A DNA stretch of 39,662 bases, from contig UQIL01000024.1 in NCBI GenBank assembly GCA_900541025.1, positions 1-39,662 on the forward strand. The letters run 5' to 3'. This DNA is from an uncultured Collinsella sp. Its GTDB lineage: Bacteria; Actinomycetota; Coriobacteriia; Coriobacteriales; Coriobacteriaceae. The position numbers and the translations under genes are program-made. This document shows positions 7,433 to 15,026 of this stretch, piece after piece (position 1 is the first letter of the stretch; every line of letters begins with the position of its first letter). The notes under the pieces are model-generated. The model was not told the DNA's origin and did not search any database. It saw only the letters and a program-made list of their open reading frames with translations.

Positions 7433-8548
7433 ATGGCGGCGGCGACAGCGTACAGGCAAGCAAATCCGTTCACGCCGATGTTCGGACGTGTACCGGCATA
7501 CATGGCCGGCCGTGAGCAAATCATTGATGATATGGTGCTGGCGTTTGAAAGCGCCGATTCCGACCCCAACCTATGCTCGATTTTCTACGGAGCGCGCGGG
7601 ACGGGCAAAACGGCCCTTTTGGCATATCTGTCATACCGCGCCCAGCAAGAAGGCTGGATTACGGCGAATGTGACGGCTTCGGACGGGATGCTCGAAGACA
7701 TTCTGCAGCGCCTCAACGAATCGGCTGCCCATCTGATCGAAAAGCCCGCTTCTAGGCGTGTGAACAGTGTTGGGATTGCCCCCATAGGTAGTATGAGCTG
7801 GGAAAACGTTGATATTGAATTTGAGGGCGCCAACTGGCGTACTAAGATGAACGCTCTGTTTGCTCAGCTTGAAGCGACTGGCACCGGGGTGCTTATCGCC
7901 GTTGACGAAGTTGATGCATCGTTTGCTCAAATGACCGAGCTCGTTACCACCTACCAACATTTTGTGAGCGAGAACAAAAAAGTAGCTTTGCTTATGGCGG
8001 GGCTGCCGTTTCGCGTGCTGGCGTTGTTGACGGGAAAATCGACATCGTTTCTTCGTCGTGCTGCCCAGCATTCGCTGGGATCTATTTCGCCGACTGAGGT
8101 AAAAGAAGCGTTTCGGCTGACGATTGAAGACGGTGGCAAAACGATTTCCGATGAGGCGGTCGACCGTGCTGCCGAGGCAATCGATGGTTTTCCGTTTATG
8201 TTCCAGTTGGTGGGATATCGGGCGTGGAACGCTTCGCGCCAGGCGGCTGATGTTTCCCTTGAAGACGTCGAACGTGGCGCGAAGCTTGCGCAAGAGGAGC
8301 TCGAATCGCGCGTTTTTGCCTCGACTGCAGCGGAACTTTCACAGGGGGACTTGGATTTTCTTCGTGCAATGAATCCGGAGGGGACGACGACCAGGCAAGA
8401 ATTGGCTGCGCGGCTTAAGAAAAGTTCCGGTTCGATCTCGACGTATAAAAAACGTCTAATTGAGGCAGGGGTGATTGAAGAACCCTTACAGGGGCGTTTC
8501 GAGTTTGCGCTGCCGGGCTTCGGTCGATATGTAGCGTCTCTTTGCTAG
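7433..8548 (+). CDS. P-loop ATPase, AAA_16/ATPase_2-like, with C-terminal winged helix (ATPase B)
   Basis: A 371-residue ATP-binding protein of unknown function. It opens with the family-typical NPFTPMFGRVPAYMAGRE, then Walker A GARGTGKT at 53-60 and Walker B GVLIAVDEVD near 150. The last 60 residues (TTRQELAARLKKSSGSIS and onward) form a winged-helix DNA-binding-like domain. The ATG at 7433 has GGGAGG at 7423-7428. An in-frame ATG at 7403 and a longer open frame through the repeats exist but lack a binding site. It is unrelated in sequence to the two DUF4143 ATPases outside the P-loop, yet it too sits alone behind a tandem-repeat array. Base composition is somewhat more AT-rich than its neighbours. 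A regulatory or defence role is possible but not shown. Confidence 0.88.
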   Translation: MAAATAYRQANPFTPMFGRVPAYMAGREQIIDDMVLAFESADSDPNLCSIFYGARGTGKTALLAYLSYRAQQEGWITANVTASDGMLEDILQRLNESAAHLIEKPASRRVNSVGIAPIGSMSWENVDIEFEGANWRTKMNALFAQLEATGTGVLIAVDEVDASFAQMTELVTTYQHFVSENKKVALLMAGLPFRVLALLTGKSTSFLRRAAQHSLGSISPTEVKEAFRLTIEDGGKTISDEAVDRAAEAIDGFPFMFQLVGYRAWNASRQAADVSLEDVERGAKLAQEELESRVFASTAAELSQGDLDFLRAMNPEGTTTRQELAARLKKSSGSISTYKKRLIEAGVIEEPLQGRFEFALPGFGRYVASLC

Positions 8549-8583
8549 AGGGCCACTTCTGCCAAGACCGTTTCGCGTCCAAC

Positions 8584-8723
8584 TGTCTCAATCTGTAACA
8601 TCTGGGCGGCTAAATCGACTCTATCTGTTACAGGTTTAGATTAAGGGCGGGGGTCGAGCGGGATTATCTCTATCTGTAACAGTTAGCCGGCTTTTAAGGG
8701 CCTAGTTGTTACAGATTGAGACA
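8584..8723. repeat. Nested inverted repeat after ATPase B
   Basis: Outer arms TGTCTCAATCTGTAACA (8584-8600) and its perfect complement (8707-8723) enclose inner pairs CGGCTAA/TTAGCCG and CTGTTACAG/CTGTAACAG. The half-site CTGTWACA therefore occurs four times. It may fold as a long RNA hairpin or hold four protein sites. No gene lies in 8549-8797. Confidence 0.75.
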
Positions 8724-8752
8724 AACTGGCGGAGCGAACCGCCGTGTCGCTC

Positions 8753-8794
8753 AAACCACCACAAAGGTGACTGTCCCCTTTGTGGTGGTTTTTG
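8753..8794. terminator. Bidirectional terminator between ATPase B and deoR-type gene
   Basis: AAACCACCACAAAGG (8753-8767) pairs perfectly with 8777-8791, with T-rich flanks on the plus strand. It serves the convergent genes on both sides and belongs to the same family as those at 7275 and 29599. Confidence 0.8.
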
Positions 8795-8797
8795 GTT

Positions 8798-9601
8798 TTA
8801 GGTGGTGGCGATGATGAGGGTTGGGGCGTCGATGTCGGTGACCTCGGTGATTGAGGTGGAGACGGCATGGTCGGGGTCACGGTCCATCACGATGGAGTCG
8901 ACATCGGCAAGCTCGGCAAAGCGGTACATGCCGCGTCCGTTAACCTTGCTGGCGTCCATGAGGGCGACGCTTTGATGGGCCGCGGCGATCATAGCCGTTT
9001 TGGTCTCGGCCATCTGGGGAAAGTCGGTCGTAAAGCCGCAGCTGGGGACAAAGGCGCCGGGGCACATGACGGCCAGATCGGCGTGGACCATTTGGAGCGC
9101 CTGCATAGTGAGCGGTCCGTACAAATAACGATGGCCTTTGCGCAGCGCCCCGCCCAGCATGACGACATCGACTGAGGGCATGCTCTCGTCGATGTAATCG
9201 GCAATGGTAATGTCGGCCGTGATGACGGTGATACCGTCGCGCTGATCGAGGAGCCGGACGAACTCGAGCGCCGTGGTGCCCGAGTCGACGAGCAGCGTGT
9301 CGCCGTCATTGACGAGCTCGATGGCGCTTTGCGCGATGGCCTGCTTGGCGGCGACATTGACATTGATGCGGCGATCCTGCGTGGAAACGGTTAGGCGTTT
9401 GTGGAGCGATACGGCACCACCATGTGTGCGGCGCAGCTTGCCTGCTTCGGCGAGCGCGTCAAGGTCGGCGCGGGCGGTGACGGAGGACACGCCAAAGGTC
9501 TGGGCGATTTCTGCTACCTGCACCGAGGCATTATGATCGAGCATCTCCATGATGGCGGAACGGCGTTCGTCGGCAAAAGCACGGTTGGTGGCTTGGGCCA
9601 T
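8798..9601 (-). CDS. DeoR-family transcriptional regulator
   Basis: A sugar-metabolism repressor of the DeoR type. The N-terminal winged helix-turn-helix (ERRSAIMEMLDHNASVQVAE and onward) is followed by the DeoR sensor domain, which in this family binds phosphorylated sugars. The sugar-phosphate loop is represented by DSGTTALEF. I choose the ATG at 9601 (267 residues, MAQATNR) because GGAG precedes it. The in-frame ATG at 9658 would add 19 residues but has only an A-rich leader. The gene is divergent from the class II aldolase gene at 9935, making that gene its likely target. AT-rich blocks between them (around 9650-9715) include TTTTCTT/AAGAAAA arms that could be operators. Confidence 0.88.
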   Translation of the reverse strand: MAQATNRAFADERRSAIMEMLDHNASVQVAEIAQTFGVSSVTARADLDALAEAGKLRRTHGGAVSLHKRLTVSTQDRRINVNVAAKQAIAQSAIELVNDGDTLLVDSGTTALEFVRLLDQRDGITVITADITIADYIDESMPSVDVVMLGGALRKGHRYLYGPLTMQALQMVHADLAVMCPGAFVPSCGFTTDFPQMAETKTAMIAAAHQSVALMDASKVNGRGMYRFAELADVDSIVMDRDPDHAVSTSITEVTDIDAPTLIIATT

Positions 9602-9934
9602 GCTTGCTCCATTCTTGGCTAAATTTGCAGGAATTGTGTTGACTCTATTTTCGTTCATTTTCTTTTTGAGTAAGAAAACACCTTTCGATTACTTATCTTT
9701 TCTATAAAAGAAAGACGCTGAACGCCCAAAATTCACTATCGAACATGTCCACTCGGCTCAAATTCCTTCCGTTTACTTTTCAAAAACGACTGTATTGACC
9801 TGCATGGGCTCAATATCTCGCACGTGTAAAGCCGCTGAATTTCATACAATGAGCGCAGCAAAACGCAAGGTAAACGCCTTGTGAACAACTACGCCCGATG
9901 TCCAGATGCGGGCGAGGGAGAGGAGCAAACGCTC
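9602..9934. promoter_or_regulatory. Divergent promoter region, regulator/aldolase
   Basis: This 333-base gap is AT-rich near the regulator. TTTTCTT and AAGAAAA arms lie near 9658-9681. A possible -10 for the aldolase, TACAAT, is at 9845-9850, with no good -35. No ORF with a credible binding site is present. Confidence 0.4.
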
Positions 9935-10792
9935 ATGGCACTTGTTACCACCGAAAAGATGCTCAAGGACGCTCAGGCCGGTCACTACGCTGTCGGCGCG
10001 TTCAACGTCGAGAACCTCGAGTTTGTTATGGCCGTTCTGGCCGCTGCCGAGGAGACCAAGTCCCCCGTCATCATGCAGACCACCCCGGGCACCATCAAGT
10101 CCGCTGGTCTGGACTACTTCTACGGCATGGTCAAGGCTGCTGCCGCGCGCGCTTCCGTGCCCGTCGCTCTGCACCTCGATCACGGCGATGGCTATGACCG
10201 CTGCATGCAGGCTTTCCGCACCGGCTATACCTCTGTCATGATCGACGGTTCGCACGAGTCTTTCGAGGACAACATCGCCCTGACCAAGTCCGTCGCCGAC
10301 GCTGGCCGCGCCATGGGCGTGCCCGTCGAGGCCGAGCTCGGTAAGGTTGGCGGCAAGGAGGACGACGGTCCCGCGGTTGAGGGCGAGAGCCCCTACACCG
10401 ATCCGGCCGAGGCCAAGGAGTTCGTCGAGCGTACCGGCTGCACCTCGCTGGCTATTGGCGTTGGCACCAGCCACGGTGTGTACACGAGCGATCCGCACAT
10501 CGAGCAGTCCGTGGTCAAGGCCATCCGCGACGCCGTCGACGTGCCGCTGGTTCTGCACGGCACCTCCGGTGTGCCCGATGAGCAGGTTGCCGAGGCTGTG
10601 AAGAACGGCATCTGCAAGGTTAACTACGCCACCGAGCTGCGTCAGGCCTACACCAAGGGCTTCATGGCCTACATGGCCGAGAACCCCGCCTGCTTCGATC
10701 CCAAGAAGCCGGCCAAGGAGGGCATGCGTGAGATCACCGAGCTGGTTAAGATCCGCATGACCAACCTCAACTCTGTGGGCAAAGCAGAGTAA
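9935..10792 (+). CDS. Class II fructose-bisphosphate / tagatose-bisphosphate aldolase
   Basis: A zinc-dependent aldolase cleaving a ketose 1,6-bisphosphate into dihydroxyacetone phosphate and glyceraldehyde 3-phosphate. The 285 residues match the short KbaY/GatY/FbaA-like subgroup. Zinc and substrate motifs are visible: LHLDHGDG near 81-88, GVGTSHGVY near 175-183 and LHGTSGVPD near 207-215. The start at 9935 has GAGAGGAG upstream; the longer frame from 9881 lacks one. It is divergent from a DeoR regulator, which points to a catabolic, sugar-induced role (tagatose or fructose), but a housekeeping glycolytic role cannot be excluded because this clade includes both. It ends at the large hairpin at 10817-10961. 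Confidence 0.92.
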   Translation: MALVTTEKMLKDAQAGHYAVGAFNVENLEFVMAVLAAAEETKSPVIMQTTPGTIKSAGLDYFYGMVKAAAARASVPVALHLDHGDGYDRCMQAFRTGYTSVMIDGSHESFEDNIALTKSVADAGRAMGVPVEAELGKVGGKEDDGPAVEGESPYTDPAEAKEFVERTGCTSLAIGVGTSHGVYTSDPHIEQSVVKAIRDAVDVPLVLHGTSGVPDEQVAEAVKNGICKVNYATELRQAYTKGFMAYMAENPACFDPKKPAKEGMREITELVKIRMTNLNSVGKAE

Positions 10793-10816
10793 CAGCAAGG
10801 GTACTCTGATCCCACC

Positions 10817-10961
10817 GGGCCGTCCGGAAACGGAAAAGGGCCTATCTCTCAGAACGTCCTCGGACATGTCGGAAGCCCCGCCGCGCGCTACGCGCTGCGG
10901 GGCTTCCTCCGTCCTGCGGAATGTTCTGAGAGATAGGCCCTTTTCCGTTTCCGGACGGCCC
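10817..10961. terminator. 145 bp nested palindrome between aldolase and phosphatase genes
   Basis: The outer arms at 10817-10855 and 10923-10961 are perfect inverted repeats of 39 bp. Inside, GGAAGCCCCGC (10871-10881) pairs with 10897-10907. It lies between convergent genes and could act as a bidirectional terminator, but it is far longer than a terminator needs to be. It may be a mobile or recombinogenic palindromic element. Confidence 0.85.
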
Positions 10962-11010
10962 TGCTCAATCGCCCTTGTGGCGTTGGGGCTGAAAGGGTGG
11001 GGCGCGGGGG

Positions 11011-11634
11011 TTACTTGGTTGTTAGGGTTAGCAGGTCGTTGGGGGTTTTGAGGTTGTAGGTGGCGTTTGGGATGTCTTGGTGTGATCCCCATGCCGCTCT
11101 GGCAAAACTGACCCCTGCCGAAGTTGCGCATTGTTCGTCGTAGACGGTGTCGCCAACGTAGACGACGTTGCCAGGATTCGCGCCCGTACGCCGGAGATAT
11201 TCGAGCATGGGTGCGGGTGCGGGTTTATGTTCGGTTGTGTCTTCGACAAGGATGATGTGCTCAAAATACTTATCGAAACCAAGGGGTGCAATTTCTTTTG
11301 CGTATTCGTCGCGCGCACGTGAGGAGACGATGCCAAGTTTGCAGCCGCTATCGGCGAGTGTTGCGATGACTTCAAGCAAGCCTGGAAACACGCTGATGGT
11401 GCTTTTAAAGCTGGCGGCAACTTGGCACCAGCGATCCAACGTTGCCTGCGAGTAGATTCCAAGTTTCTCAAGGGCATCCTTGCCGGGTATGCCGAGGGCA
11501 AATTCAAGCTCGTGTCGGGGGAGCGTTTTGCCGGTCTCTTCTTGGACAATCTGGACAAGCGATGATAGAACGCTTTCTTCTGTATCTGCCAATGTCCCAT
11601 CAACGTCAAATACGATATGTTCAAAGTGCTTCAT
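11011..11634 (-). CDS. HAD-superfamily phosphatase (phosphoglycolate phosphatase-like)
   Basis: A 207-residue haloacid dehalogenase hydrolase with a helical cap of the beta-phosphoglucomutase/phosphoglycolate phosphatase type. Motif I DVDGT is at about 10-14 (nucleophile Asp and acid/base Asp), motif II is the SS in VSSRARDEY, a Lys lies in the HKPAPAP segment, and motif IV is VGDTVYDE. The substrate is a phosphomonoester that sequence does not define. The ATG at 11634 follows GAGAGGAG. It lies just downstream of the AraC-type regulator on the same strand, with 56 bases between, so the two may be co-transcribed. Confidence 0.88.
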   Translation of the reverse strand: MKHFEHIVFDVDGTLADTEESVLSSLVQIVQEETGKTLPRHELEFALGIPGKDALEKLGIYSQATLDRWCQVAASFKSTISVFPGLLEVIATLADSGCKLGIVSSRARDEYAKEIAPLGFDKYFEHIILVEDTTEHKPAPAPMLEYLRRTGANPGNVVYVGDTVYDEQCATSAGVSFARAAWGSHQDIPNATYNLKTPNDLLTLTTK

Positions 11635-11690
11635 ATGATTGCTCCTCTCTGTTGTTTGCCTGCAAGTTTGATGCGGTGACAGAAGAAAGG

Positions 11691-12629
11691 CTAGCGGGAT
11701 TTCTGCCTGGTGCTATCGAGATTCTGCCTCGCTGCTCGATAGCTCGAAGGAGTGCACCCCATTTGTTCTTTAAATACCTGGCCAAGATGGCTTGCTGTTA
11801 TAAATCCGCATTGGCGCGCGACTGTCTGTACCGTTCGCGTGGTGTGTGCCAAAAGTTCGCAAGCACGGTTTATGCGGTATGCGCGTAGATATGCCGCCGG
11901 GGTCGTTCCTGCACAAGTTTCGATAATGCGGTAACACTCTCTTTCGCTTACGCCGGCTGCAGATGCCATCTGGGGCACATCTATAGCGGCTGCATAGTTT
12001 GCGCGGATAAAGTTCAGGATTCCCTTGAACTGTACGTCGCGGCCGGTCATCCAAGAGGCGCCGTCGGAGGAAAAGAGCGGTTCGGCCTTGGCGTAAATCT
12101 GAATCCAGAGCTCTGAGAAGTTATTTCGAAGCGCCATCTCGTTCTGCGGCCGTTGAAGGTCGTGGCTAAAGGAGCTCTTCAGCAAATCGATAAAGGGCAT
12201 ATCGTCGGGGTTGGTGGGCGACCATTTGAGCACATCGACGCCTCGACATTGAAGTAATGGATTGATGTAGCGCTTTTGGAGACGTCCCGCGGGATCGCCG
12301 AGCATCGACGGCTGAAAGATATGCAACATTTGAATGGCTGGTGCCGAATTGGCTGATTGCAGCGTGCTGTGCAAAACGCCGCCGTTGATAAAGCCGGCGG
12401 ACCCTTCCTCAAAGCGTACGTACTCATGAGCCGCGCGCGTTCGATAGTCAATCGCTCCCTGCTCCATGTAGAAAAGCTCAACTTCGGAATGCCAGTGCCA
12501 GGGGACGGAATTGCCCGGATAGCGAGCGAATTCTGCGCGTTCGGCAATATAGGGCCAGTCTTCGGCGGTCTCGGGAAACGCTTCCTCGCGTCCTCCGCGG
12601 TGCAATTCTATGTGATCCATGTTTCGCAT
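11691..12629 (-). CDS. AraC-family transcriptional regulator
   Basis: A 312-residue regulator. The N-terminal cupin-like sensing domain includes WHWHSEVELFYMEQG near 43-57. The C-terminal AraC double helix-turn-helix spans about residues 205-300, with the second helix region around ARQCGFITASHLGQVFKEQM and the conserved GCTPSSYR. Effectors of such proteins are usually sugars or small metabolites; this one is unknown. The start is uncertain: ATG at 12629 or 12620, neither with a strong binding site. Upstream on the same strand is a small ORF (12655-12864), downstream the HAD phosphatase. Confidence 0.88.
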   Translation of the reverse strand: MRNMDHIELHRGGREEAFPETAEDWPYIAERAEFARYPGNSVPWHWHSEVELFYMEQGAIDYRTRAAHEYVRFEEGSAGFINGGVLHSTLQSANSAPAIQMLHIFQPSMLGDPAGRLQKRYINPLLQCRGVDVLKWSPTNPDDMPFIDLLKSSFSHDLQRPQNEMALRNNFSELWIQIYAKAEPLFSSDGASWMTGRDVQFKGILNFIRANYAAAIDVPQMASAAGVSERECYRIIETCAGTTPAAYLRAYRINRACELLAHTTRTVQTVARQCGFITASHLGQVFKEQMGCTPSSYRAARQNLDSTRQKSR

Positions 12630-12654
12630 GGCATCAGTATAAAGCGCGATGGGC

Positions 12655-12864
12655 TTAGATTGCTCTTGCCTGTTCGGGGAACGCCTTGTCTAGGGATGCT
12701 TGGAGCTTTTCGAAGGATGCTCGTAAGTTGAGGCTCTGATCGGCTGAGCGCTTGGTTTTTGTGGTGGGGGAGTCGAGGAGACCGTTTCTCTGTGTCGGGG
12801 GGAAGGAGAAAAGGTTTGCATGTTTTAGGGATGGCTGCTGTGCTGCGTCATTGGAAGAATGCAT
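12655..12864 (-). CDS. Small hypothetical protein, 69 residues
   Basis: Not recognised. GAGGAGG lies about ten bases before the ATG at 12864, and the ORF ends 25 bases before the AraC-type gene, so it could be its first operon partner. The sequence is polar with a basic middle (TTKTKRSADQ) and a short amphipathic end (LRASFEKLQASLDKAF). No signal peptide or membrane segment is seen. It may be a real small gene or the tail of a decayed one. Confidence 0.35.
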   Translation of the reverse strand: MHSSNDAAQQPSLKHANLFSFPPTQRNGLLDSPTTKTKRSADQSLNLRASFEKLQASLDKAFPEQARAI

Positions 12865-13117
12865 GCTTATGCGGCCTCCTCGATGTCCACCAAAAGGTTG
12901 CGCACGGGGTGTGCTGCTAGGTCCCGTGCGTTGGCAGTATTATGCCGCGGCGACTGCAAAGAAGCGCTAAAGAAAAGCTTAACCTGGTTTGGTGTTACGA
13001 TGAAACTGCAGGTCAGAGGTATCGAGTAACACTCTTGAAAGGTTTTGAGCTTAAGGGCTTTCTAAGGTTTGTGGCGTAGACGTGGCGCGGACGTGCGGAG
13101 CGTGTGAATGCTCGCTG
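12865..13117. other. Gene-free stretch before the NUDIX-Vsr gene
   Basis: No ORF or RNA gene is recognised. A short inverted repeat GTGTTAC (12992-12998) / GTAACAC (13026-13032) is the only structure noticed. Confidence 0.3.
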
Positions 13118-14092
13118 TTAGCGCTGCGGTTCTGCGGCCCGCACCTGCTCGATGACCTTTTCCATGGTGGCATCGATGCGGTCTTTTTTGAGCTCGCATT
13201 CCCAGATGGTTATGGGCGTCCAGCCCATTTGAGTGAGTGCTGCCACGGCAGCGCGGTCGCGCTCGACGTTGCGACGGAACTTTGCCTCCCAAAACTCAAC
13301 GTTGCGCTTGGGCTGGCTAGGGTTGCACTTGGGGCAGCGGTGCCAAAAGCAGCCGTTGACGAAGATGGCGATCTTGCGCCCGGGAAAGGCGATATCGGGT
13401 TTGCCGGGTACCTTCCATTCCAAGCGATAACCCGTAAGGCCCGCGGCGCGCAGGCGCTGGCGAACGAGCAGCTCGGGCTTGGTGTTGGCGCGCTTGTTGC
13501 CCTTCATGGACTTTTTGATGGCGGCGCGCCGGCGGACCAGTTCGCGCTCGTCGGCGGAAAGGTCCGAGGTATCGATGCCGTCGAGCAGGCCGGGCTTGGG
13601 GCGCTTTTTGGTGCGGCGCTTAGGTGCGCGCTTGGGCTTGGCGGCTGTGTTGGGCGCGGCGTCATCGGCGGAGCTTGCCTCGAGCCGGTCTTCCTTCAGC
13701 TCAATCAGGGCATCAATGAGCCCCTTGTCGGCGGGCATCCACTCAACCGTGGCAAGCGAGGTGCGCGGAATCCAGCGGATATCGAGCTGGCGGTCGTGCT
13801 TCTGGGGTTCATCGGATTCATCGGCGAGCGAGCAGTAATAGCACTCCATGGAGAGATGATAATCGGGGTAGTCATACTCAACGGTATAGAAATCGCGCAG
13901 GTTGGTGACTTTGACCTGCAGCTCTTCCATGAGCTCGCGGCGTACGGCGTCCTCGGGCGACTCGCCGCGCATGAGCTTGCCACCGGGAAACTCCCAAAGT
14001 CCCTGCATGTCGCCATAGCCGCGCTGCACGGCAAGCAGCTCGTCAGATCCTTCCTTGCGAATGATCCCAGCGGCAACATGAACAGTCTTCAA
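13118..14092 (-). CDS. Fusion of NUDIX hydrolase and Vsr-type mismatch endonuclease
   Basis: A 324-residue protein from a TTG start at 14092, six bases after AGAGGA; the ATG at 14677 would add a long stretch unlike NUDIX proteins. Residues 1-135 are a MutT-like NUDIX domain with the full box GGKLMRGES...RRELMEEL at 38-59, expected to hydrolyse (oxidised) nucleoside triphosphates. A basic linker (KPKRAPKRRTKKRPKPGL) covers about 150-175. Residues about 200-320 are a Vsr endonuclease: TKPELLVRQRL, the PGKPDIAF segment with the catalytic Asp, the zinc site GCFWHRCPKC, NVERDRAA and WEC. Vsr nicks 5' of T in T:G mismatches left by deamination of 5-methylcytosine. No cytosine methyltransferase is nearby. 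Both halves avoid mutations, so the fusion makes sense, but joint action is inference. Confidence 0.88.
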   Translation of the reverse strand: MKTVHVAAGIIRKEGSDELLAVQRGYGDMQGLWEFPGGKLMRGESPEDAVRRELMEELQVKVTNLRDFYTVEYDYPDYHLSMECYYCSLADESDEPQKHDRQLDIRWIPRTSLATVEWMPADKGLIDALIELKEDRLEASSADDAAPNTAAKPKRAPKRRTKKRPKPGLLDGIDTSDLSADERELVRRRAAIKKSMKGNKRANTKPELLVRQRLRAAGLTGYRLEWKVPGKPDIAFPGRKIAIFVNGCFWHRCPKCNPSQPKRNVEFWEAKFRRNVERDRAAVAALTQMGWTPITIWECELKKDRIDATMEKVIEQVRAAEPQR

Positions 14093-14240
14093 CAGGAGTC
14101 CTCTCTCAACATCAACACGTGACAGGCTAGCTACCCGTACCTTACACAACGGTAAGGCAAGCGTAAGCCATATCGATGGTAGCCGACTCGTCTTCTTGCG
14201 ACTATAGATGCCGTAGACTAATTGCAAGAAAGGACTCGGT

Positions 14241-15026
14241 ATGCAAACCACGCACATGGCGACCCCGGTACTGGAGGTCGCGCATCTCGAAAAGGTATAT
14301 GGAGCGCTGGGCAACGTGACCCGCGCGCTCAACGACGTCAGCTTTACCGTCAACCGCGCCGAATTCGTTGGCATCATGGGCGCCTCGGGCTCGGGCAAGT
14401 CGACGTTGCTCAACTGCGTCTCGACCATCGATAGCGCCACGAGCGGCACCATCCGCATCAACGGGCAGGACGTAACACGCATGAAGCAGGCTAAGCTTTC
14501 GCAGTTCCGCCGCGAGGAGCTCGGCTTTATCTTCCAGGATTCCAACCTGCTCGATACGCTCACGGCGCGCGAGAACATCGCCCTGCCGCTCACCATCGCC
14601 CGCACAAACTCGGCAGAGATTTCGACTCGCGTGCAGGATGTGGCCGCGCGCCTGTCCATCAGCCAGGTGCTCGACAAGTATCCCTACCAGATGTCCGGCG
14701 GTCAGCAGCAGCGCGTTGCCGCGGCTCGCGCGCTCGTCACCGACCCCACCATGATCATGGCCGACGAGCCCACCGGCGCCCTCGATTCCAAGAGCGCCCG
14801 CCTGCTGCTCGAGAGCCTGGAGGCCCTCAATCGCCGCCTGTGCGCTACCGTGCTCATGGTCACGCATGACAGCTTTGCTGCCAGCTACACGAGCCGCGTG
14901 TTGTTTATCCGCGACGGCAAGATCTTCACCGAGCTGCGCCGCGGCGACACCGACCGCCGAGAGTTTTTCGACCGCATTATGGAGGTCGTTGCCATGATGG
15001 GCGGTGAGGGCTCCGATGCTCTGTAA
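14241..15026 (+). CDS. ABC transporter ATP-binding protein, BceA/MacB-like
   Basis: A 261-residue ATPase with Walker A GASGSGKS (about 49-56), Q-loop FIFQDSN, signature MSGGQQQR and Walker B MIMADEPTGALD, followed by the switch His in VTHD. It belongs to the FtsE/LolD/BceA branch that works with FtsX-type permeases. The ATG at 14241 follows AGAAAGGA. The stop overlaps the start of the permease gene, so the two are coupled. Such pairs in Gram-positives often detoxify antimicrobial peptides, usually with a two-component system; none is next to this pair. Confidence 0.92.
   Translation: MQTTHMATPVLEVAHLEKVYGALGNVTRALNDVSFTVNRAEFVGIMGASGSGKSTLLNCVSTIDSATSGTIRINGQDVTRMKQAKLSQFRREELGFIFQDSNLLDTLTARENIALPLTIARTNSAEISTRVQDVAARLSISQVLDKYPYQMSGGQQQRVAAARALVTDPTMIMADEPTGALDSKSARLLLESLEALNRRLCATVLMVTHDSFAASYTSRVLFIRDGKIFTELRRGDTDRREFFDRIMEVVAMMGGEGSDAL

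Noticed and set aside
12865..13117. tRNA or small RNA gene
   Set aside because: No cloverleaf, T-loop GGTTCRA or other RNA signature could be found.
14093..14677. Longer N-terminus for the NUDIX-Vsr protein
   Set aside because: The extension runs antisense through the ABC ATPase gene and has shadow-type composition; the TTG at 14092 has a good binding site and starts exactly at the NUDIX domain.
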